From Paracyclopina nana (Eukaryota; Arthropoda; Copepoda; Cyclopoida; Cyclopettidae), in assembly GCA_019096065.1 (NCBI GenBank), contig JAGUCH010000002.1:5406501-5470500 (forward strand): 64,000 nt of DNA, given 5' to 3'. The notes beneath the pieces were generated by a model. It made no database searches and had not been told where the DNA came from. It was given only the letters and a program-made list of their open reading frames with translations. Made by a program: the position numbers and the translations under genes. This document shows positions 56,316 to 64,000 of the stretch, in pieces; within the stretch, counting starts at the first letter, position 1, and each line of letters opens with the position of its first letter.

Positions 56316-57418
56316 ATGGACTTAAGGCAAAGTTACAATGATGAGGAGAGAACAAGTCTGGTGTTTTCTGTCAGGGGACCCATTCCCATTCAGCTGGGTA
56401 CAGCAATTCAGATCTTCTTTTTGTACTTAACGTTTTGCAAGTTTTCCACTAGATGACAATACGTCTAGCTGGGGCAGTGGATCCTCAGTGCTTGATTTGA
56501 TTTTTCCTCAGCCTGAGACCGTGAGTGAGATTCGGTTCAAGAATTACTACACAGCCAGATTAAGTTTACTAGCAAGGTTTGATGATTCTATGCAATCTGC
56601 TCCCAAGCGAGAACATTTGGCATGGGCAGCTGCAGCGGTAAGTAGTCTCTCGAAGTACGCTTACAAGAACTTATGCAAAAGGAAAATAAATTAAACACAC
56701 TTTCAGACTTTGAGCCTGGCAAAACTTAGAGGAGTTGAATCCACTGAGGGAATCAAGATAGGGAGGAACTGTAATTAACTCACACTTTTAGCTCAGCAGA
56801 AAACTACACAATGCATATACTTTCAGTAGCAAATACTACCAGATCATCTTCTGATTGGACTGTCAGTTTGCAAAGCAAGATATTGATGCCCGATCCGCAT
56901 ACAGAGACAGGTTCACAAGATGTGGTGATTGTATCAGCCTCTGAAAGTCTGGTGTCATTGCATGACGTGACAGCCCTAAGGTTCATTTTAAGGCAACCCA
57001 GCCCCAATTGGAAGAAATTCAATGTTGAAGAGATTTCTGTAAGTTTTTGCTCAAGCCAATAGTAAGAGTAATCATTTAATGAAGAAAATTTCAGGTTTTT
57101 CGGGATCCTCTTATCAAACTGCGAGGTAGAAATCCTGGCAATGCCACCAAATCTGATTCAGGAATTTCGTCAGCGGCCTCCAATAGCTCTACGACGTCCA
57201 CTTCTTCTCCTAAAGCATCCTTAGCTTTGTCAATGCACGACTCGGACAAAATTCTAGACCAATTGGCACGTCAGACTGCAGCAGCTCTCCAAGGTGGACG
57301 GCTTAATACGGGCTTAATAGATGATGATTCTACTAGTTCAAGTGATGCTGGAACCTTCGCCACAAACCCTCAAGTGGCCATGCCTACTGCTTATGACATA
57401 ATGTGCCTCAATTTTTAG
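56316..57418 (+). CDS. NICN1: Nicolin-1-like (tubulin polyglutamylase complex)
   Basis: Five exons, 56316..56397, 56453..56637, 56707..56770, 56797..57038 and 57095..57418, give 298 residues. Family marks are FKNYYTARLSLLARF, LMPDPHTETGSQ, LRFILRQPSPNWKKFNVEEI and the end AYDIMCLNF. Nicolin-1 associates with the TPGS/TTLL1 polyglutamylase that modifies tubulin in cilia and neurons. A Ser/Thr-rich insertion (about residues 200-290) makes it longer than the 213-residue human protein. The acceptor of exon 4 is uncertain: the AG at 56799 would create a stop, so the AG at 56796 (exon from 56797) or at 56826 is preferred. Confidence 0.85.
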
Positions 57419-57558
57419 ATGAAACATGTAGAAATAAAATCATTGAGAGATTTGCTATGATACTTTCTCAATTAGCCGGGTCAAGCAAAAAAATGAGACC
57501 AAAAATCTTGCATCCTACATTGAAAAATGTAAGCATATTCTCAGAAAAGCTCGTAAAT

Positions 57559-57735
57559 CTGTAAAAATGTAACAATACTGTCCTGATGACGAGTCCATAT
57601 AGGGTTTTTCGCTCATGAGTAGTCAAATGAAAGATCACCGAGTGGCGAAGCCACGAGTGATCTGGAATTTTACTACGAATGAGCGAAAAACCCTATATGG
57701 ACGAGTCATCAGGACAGTATTGACATTTTTGTCAG
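57559..57735. repeat. 177-bp near-perfect palindrome (fold-back element)
   Basis: The left arm (CAATACTGTCCTGATGA, then CCATATAGGGTTTTTCGCTC) is mirrored by GAGCGAAAAACCCTATATGG and TCATCAGGACAGTATTG. The centre is a second stem, GATCAC...GTGGCGAAGCCAC...GTGATC. A 4-bp block reads CGAG on the same strand in both arms and so does not pair. Non-coding; probably a MITE folding into one long hairpin. Confidence 0.8.
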
Positions 57736-57986
57736 CTTCGTGAGGGTTAAAAGTCCCAATAGTACTTTTAAATGCAAAAAATTGAGTGATTTATCAATTA
57801 AATTGGCCTTAAAAAAGATAGCTCATTTGCAGGTAAAACTTTGCGGTCAATCGCGCGCGCGCATTATAATGAGGTTAGCAACACAAGAGCTCAGCAGTCA
57901 TCAGTCACTGCTAAATGCGGTGTCATTTCAGTAGATGGCGCTTTTTCATGCATTTTTAAATCACATAGCAGAGAAGGTTTTTAGAT

Positions 57987-58060
57987 GTGCTCTGGTGGCA
58001 TAGTGGTAGTGTGCAGGCCTTTCACTCAGCAGACCCAGGTTCGAATCCCGGTGTTGTCTT
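57987..58060 (+). other. tRNA-like sequence (Glu-like), likely pseudogene or SINE head
   Basis: Contains TGGCATAGTGGTAG (A box), CTTTCAC (a UUC-type anticodon loop), GGTTCGAATCC (B box) and a T-run terminator after GTGTTGTC. The T arm pairs 4/5, but the anticodon stem and acceptor do not pair, so it is not called a functional tRNA. Confidence 0.45.
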
Positions 58061-58094
58061 TTTTTAAATTGAAGAAGAACTCTCAAGTCGCCAA

Positions 58095-58154
58095 CCGTAC
58101 AATAATGAATATTATTTCTTCACATGTGATGAAAAAAAGATCATTATTGTACGG
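58095..58154. repeat. Hairpin with 14-bp perfect arms
   Basis: CCGTACAATAATGA (58095-58108) and TCATTATTGTACGG (58141-58154) enclose a 32-nt loop that contains TCACATGTGA. It lies just downstream of the tRNA-like sequence. Confidence 0.6.
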
Positions 58155-58349
58155 TAGATGCGAGTGCACGCCTAATCTCAGCAAAATACAAGGATTTTCG
58201 CTTCACTGCCGTATGTAGTGAACCCACCGCCAAGTTGACAAAAATGAAGTAAATTCCACATTTGAAAACCATAGATTTTAGCGCGATATTTAAAATAACT
58301 CAATTTTCTCAGTGAATTTAGCAAATAGAAACATTCATCGTGATAAAAA

Positions 58350-59810
<1,461 letters not shown>

Positions 59811-60254
59811 ACGCTCTATAATCACACTGATTGCGCTCCTGATTCGTAGCACAATGAAAAAGGATTATAAAAGCTGTCGCGACGGGTTTGTGGTATTAGA
59901 TAATCATGGAATCATTTCTATCAAGGTCTCTTAAAGGGGAAAATGATATCCTGTGCATGCAGATAATGAATGGCAGCGGTCCAATTAGAACCATAATGAG
60001 CACAGCGTGGCACGCCTTGTGAAAAAGGCCGCTGCAAATCAAAGCGAGGAAACGTGATGGAATGTTGCCAATCTCATTTTTGAGGTATGCGCGATCCCCC
60101 CTCTGTGCATTTGTATGGTACCTGGTCTCGCGAGAGCTTGATATCGACTACATAGATATGCTGCTGTATAGTATACTATGTAGTATTGTATTGATTTAAC
60201 ACACTCAGTAGCAGCTATGCTAAGTAGTGTAGTAGTAGCTTTCGAGTAGGCAAG
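59811..60254. other. Intergenic spacer
   Basis: About 440 bp with no recognised gene or repeat, containing the RSPH3 promoter. Confidence 0.35.
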
Positions 60255-61082
60255 ATGTCCACAGAAATCCAGATCCAGGAACACCGGACTCGCTTGTACA
60301 AGCATGCCAATCGTCCTGTGCCTTTGCAGAATATCCGGCTGAATATCACCGAGCAGAACCCGTATCATCGCGTCATAAGGGGAAACACATACAACCTACG
60401 AACTACTTCTTCTGGAATTGTCAGACTCTCCAACCATCAGCAGCAGCAACAACAACAACCTCAGTATCAGCCTCTGTTTTTTGAGCAAAGGCAACAACAC
60501 CTTATTAGCACGCCACAACGCCAACTCAACTTTGCATCATGTCACATCAATCAATCACTCCCTACTAAACTAGTTTCAAAAAGGGTATAATTTTACTTAC
60601 GCCGATGCGACATCAAAAAGGTTCACTCTCTCCGATTTCAGCAACATGTTAGAAATATGCGGCGAACTCGAATTTCGAGTCCCAATGAGGAAAGGTTCTT
60701 TCACCAATCGTACAACCGCAAATCCATACCCATCCAGACTGATGACACAGAAATCATCGAACTGAGGCCAGAGGTCGACGCCGAAGTGCAGACCGACCAA
60801 GCTGCAGACTCTTCTTTCGTACAATTTGGAGGCCATTACAGAGAGGCCTCGAGTCAACCACAGGGCATTGACAAAAGTACGCAAGTTTTTCCCGAGGATC
60901 CAGAAATCTTCATTTTTGACAAAGATGTCCAGGAAATCCTTGAAAAGTTGGTCGGCACCACATTGGTGCAATGCATGGGTGAGGTATTGGAGGAGGAGGA
61001 AATCAGCTCCATCACCAGGCAAAACAAACACCACAAGGTCAAGACAAGTGTTCTCCTCAATGACAGGCTGGTTAATTTGTAA
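60255..61082 (+). CDS. RSPH3: Radial spoke head protein 3 homologue, short
   Basis: Exons 60255..60584 and 60642..61082 give 256 residues; vertebrate RSPH3 is about twice as long. The family marks are YHRVIRGNTYNLRT, EVDAEVQTDQA and FIFDKDVQEILEKLVGTTLVQCMGEVLEEEE. The protein stops shortly after this helix, so the normal coiled-coil C-terminus is missing. There is a CAG-encoded Gln run near residue 65. RSPH3 is an axonemal radial-spoke stalk protein and A-kinase anchor; in invertebrates without motile epithelia it serves sperm flagella. The stop lies 11 bp from the stop of the opposite gene, which leaves no room for a longer exon in this position. Confidence 0.75.
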
Positions 61083-61093
61083 CATCGTTCTCT

Positions 61094-62883
61094 TCAGTTG
61101 TTTGTACATAAATTGTCCTCACACTGACGTGACATTTTCTCTAAGAAACATGAAACAATCATAGAGTTTTTGTCATCTTCTTCCATGGCTGTTATAAGGC
61201 TGATCAAATGGTCCAGCTTCTCTTGTTTGACGTCATAAGGCAGTTTTTGTTCAGTGTGAAGGTGAATAAGGTCACACTTAATTTTCAATACTTCTTCAAT
61301 ATCACGACCACGAATAGTAAGCCTTACTTTCACGTCCAACTTTTCCACTAGCACCGACAATGGGAGACCAAATAGAGAAACGCAAATAGTCTCAGAATTG
61401 GAGCATTTCTCAATAGCATCAAAGAACTCGCAATGTTTTAGCACGAAGCATTGGTTACTAATTATCACAGGCACGGAGATAACTTCTTTGCTTTTACGGC
61501 AATTCTTCCTTCTCTGAAGGGAGTCGACGAAACCTTCAAAGACGTATCTTCATCATTATGGGGCAAAGACTCATGTTCATTGAAAAGGATCGAGCTCCTC
61601 GTCTGAATAAAATCCAGAGATGACAACTGATTAGTAAACTCAGCGTCACTTTGTAAATGGACCCCGTTCGATCGATATATAAGTGATGCTCTTATGCTAA
61701 AAGGCAAGTCTGAAAGACTAATGTCATCTGAAAGAGGCAGTCTCACTGTCCATTTAGTCTTCGGCAGAAACGTAGTCACCGTCATGGGGAAGTGATAGTA
61801 ATGACCGTTGATTTCCACTTGCAATGTCCAACAATCACCTCGTAAGGATGTAGATGCACTTGAATTTGATAAAGTTAGGAGGAGTCTACTATGTTCATCA
61901 ACGTGAACCTTAAACTCCAAAGGAAGATTGCTTTCAATGCACAGTCTGAGTTGTCCAAGCTGATCTGACAATTGCATTCGCTGAACATTCAGGTTTTGGA
62001 GCTCTTCAGAAAGTTCAAGGATGTCAGCGACATTTGAGCTCACCAAGTTGGTCTCTTCACTTTTAAATGGCTTGTACGGCAATTCTATCCTATACAATGA
62101 CCCGTATTTGGTCATGATAAAGCACTTAACTCCTTCGGTTTTAAAATTCGTTGCATACCCTATGGGTATCTTGATTTTCTCCACCTTCCGTGCTGATTTC
62201 GTCAATTGCCATAAAATTCCATCATGATTAAGCACTACCACAGTGTTTCGGTCTAAAAATTTCACAACTTTCAAGTCATAGCAGAGAGTATCATCGGTGC
62301 TCGATACTTTTGCTTGCCTAGAATCTTATCAATTATGTCAGTGGAGTCCTTGGCGCCAGGCCGTAAAAGGGAGAGTAATGCTCCAATTCTATCCGTCTCT
62401 TCAAATTTGGGCACATGGCACCGAGAATGAAGTGCTCCTTGGAAACATTTGTCTGCTAAGAAAACGCATAATTTTTGTCAACTATTGCCATCCAAGAAGT
62501 AGGTGTTACATTCGGGCATTTTAGGACACCAACGTTAGAATTGCAGCACTGAAACGTCTCCAGATCCGTGGCCTCGATGTACACTTGCTCATGGCCTTTT
62601 TATGTATTGAAAAGACAATATTCTCTTCAATACAAAAAGCAATAGCTTCTTTCTTAAATTTCACTTTTAACTCATGTTCAGAATGATAACTTGCCGCTTC
62701 TATGGCTGTTGAGCAGGGTCTCTTGTTAGGTGGCTCGTTGCAAAAAATATCGTCAGGATCAGAAATATCCAAGTGCCGAATGGATGTTGGCAGTTGGTAG
62801 AGTCCACTTTTACAACAGGCATAAATCCTATCTCGAAACATAACGAAATCGAGAGGCAATTCGTCCGTCCGCCAACGAGCCAT
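61094..62883 (-). pseudogene. Propeller / coiled-coil / beta-sandwich protein, frame-disrupted (FANCB/FAAP100-like?)
   Basis: It starts at ATG 62883 (MARWRTDELPLDFVMF) and runs to a stop at 61094. The N-terminal third looks like beta-propeller strands (VVKFLDRNTVVVLNHDGILWQL, CFIMTKYGSLYRIELP), followed by a short coiled coil (ILELSEELQNLNVQRMQLSDQLGQLRLC) and beta-sandwich-like sequence. This order resembles FANCB and FAAP100 of the Fanconi anaemia core complex, but no diagnostic motif was recognised. Continuous coding needs one-base shifts at an A5 run near 62597, near 62310 and near 61500, each consistent with one missing base. An intron probably lies near 62455-62500. It may be an intact gene with sequence errors; exon limits are approximate. 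Confidence 0.45.
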
Positions 62884-63286
62884 TTTTGACCAGAGTCGAT
62901 TTGACGGAAAACTTGATTTTTGTTTACTGATGGGTTGCGTTGACGGAACTACAAATTATTGCGCTCCTACGCATGGGAAGGCCCAAAGTGCCATATTTGT
63001 ATGCGCCCGCGTAGGCCTAACTCTGACTCGCAAATCGTTGGACAAATGCTTGATTTAAGTTTTCTACACATAAGTTTATTGGTTGCAGTATGTTGTTCCA
63101 TTAGTACAAAATGAAGAAGTTTTCATACAAGTACACATTCAGAAAGAAATATTTTGAGCTACGACGTTAAGTTGTTGCTTAAAAGTCCATAAATCTAAAA
63201 CAATTTTAAAAAACGGATCTTGATCTTCCTTCTTCATATACTGATGTGGGTGAGGAGGCTAAGTGGAAGTATTCAGGTGTTCTTCT
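62884..63286. other. Intergenic spacer
   Basis: About 400 bp between two minus-strand genes. No feature is recognised. Confidence 0.35.
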
Positions 63287-63928
63287 TCAGTTAGGGGTTG
63301 TTGCAGCTGGCTCAATTGAGGCCTCGTGGTCGGAAGAGGTACTTGCAGAAGAAGTGGTGTCTTGTGTGGTTGTCATCATTCCATCAAAGTAAGCCTTTAG
63401 CAATGATAAGTGTTCATCAGAAATATACTTCTGGAAGAGAAAAACGAAACACTGAAACCTATGCCTTCAGCTATTGCTACGATCTCGTTTTACCTTGAAA
63501 TGTACAGTCATGTCTTTTGTTTAACTTGATGGTATGAGTTGGTGTTAGAGAAAGTAAATTTTACAAAAAAGTGCCACTTTATTCTACATTTTATGCCTTT
63601 CGCTTCTGCAAATATTTTGGAAGGATTAGTAGGATTAGCTCAACTCCCAATAAATGAAAAACTTACCGAGCTTACGTAGTAGGCAAGAGCTGCTATGATA
63701 AGCAACATGAAGAAACCAGGCAAGAATCTCAGGACTTTGGACATCAAGGTCGAGCCACCCAAAACGCCGTTGGATTCAGATGTCTCTTTGTTGTACACAA
63801 TATCCTGGCTGATGGAGCCGTCTTTATTCTTGACCATGGTCTGAGTGGTAGTCTCGGTGACTTTGTACGAGTGAATGCTCCTTCTTGGAGTGGGAGTGAA
63901 TCTCTCCTCATTTTTTCAGCTGGAGCAC
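63287..63928 (-). CDS. Single-pass, tail-anchored-like membrane protein, 5' partial
   Basis: Exons read leftward 63928..63667 and 63430..63287, with 5' exons outside or unresolved. The segment PTPRRSIHSYKVTETTTQTMVKNKDGSISQDIVY is followed by a membrane helix (FLPGFFMLLIIAALAYYVSS) and a Thr/Ser-rich end (TTTQDTTSSASTSSD). This layout is reminiscent of LEM-domain/emerin-type inner nuclear membrane proteins, but the LEM domain is not in view, so this is a guess. The frame before RSIHSYK is broken at the A6 run in GAAAAAATGAGG (63908-63913): one extra A would join it to the acceptor at 63928. Confidence 0.45.
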
Positions 63929-64000
63929 CTAAAATCATGTTTTAGTTTCATTGTTGAGAATTCTTTATCTTGTCTTTATGGCGCTACCTCCGAATCGTTG

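Noticed and set aside
57559-57735. Possible hammerhead ribozyme (CTGATGA and GAAA motifs inside the palindrome).
   Set aside because: Stem II cannot form between CTGATGA and GAAA, and the base at the expected cleavage position is G. The motifs are better explained by the palindrome.

Overview
The window is eukaryotic nuclear DNA from a small-gene invertebrate. Genes carry spliceosomal introns, mostly 50-90 bp with clean GT...AG ends, and AATAAA signals sit at or just after stop codons. The gene set is animal: a Spindle-E/TDRD9 piRNA helicase, Kv2 channel, DEG/ENaC channel, adiponectin receptor, Abl interactor, TRAPPC9, NAA25, nicolin-1 and RSPH3. An arthropod is my best guess, from the Spindle-E type and the apple/kelch and 7TM families. 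No species is assigned.

Layout: 1-2149 (+) end of spn-E; 2594-3356 (+) EEF1AKMT1; 3357-6884 a repeat desert; 6885-8286 (+) taxilin, converging on 8293-12627 (-) Kv2/Shab; 13707-14914 (+) a secreted protein split into ten small phase-0 exons; 15304-18518 (-) NAA25; 19111-21132 (+) cytosolic ArgRS; 21156-27491 (-) an apple/mucin/kelch gene whose 3.5-kb intron holds nested repeats; 28466-29868 (+) AK2; 30122-31229 (+) short DEG/ENaC; 31300-33570 a fold-back element of 15-bp repeats; 35456-37004 (+) AdipoR; 37135-38452 (-) TXNDC5-like PDI; 39417-43165 (+) TRAPPC9; 43486-44581 (+) 7TM protein; 44721-45909 (+) Ig/mucin-stalk membrane protein; 46425-47903 (-) MIT-domain protein; 49035-52455 (+) focadhesin-like; 52467-53414 (-) second 7TM protein; 54528-56144 (+) Abi; 56316-57418 (+) NICN1; 58350-59810 (+) frameshifted FMO; 60255-61082 (+) short RSPH3; 61094-62883 (-) frame-broken propeller-like gene; 63287-63928 (-) tail-anchored protein.

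The genes are mostly unrelated housekeeping and neuronal/ciliary genes and form no pathway cluster. What is shared is architecture: convergent neighbours end 4-23 bp apart, often with the stop codon inside the poly(A) signal. The most notable items are the micro-exon secreted gene with a recent rearranged duplication of its 3' end; two non-autonomous hAT-like families recognised from 8-bp target duplications; two fold-back structures made of inverted 15-bp arrays; a 177-bp near-perfect palindrome; and single-base deletions, all of one sign, confined to the last 6 kb.
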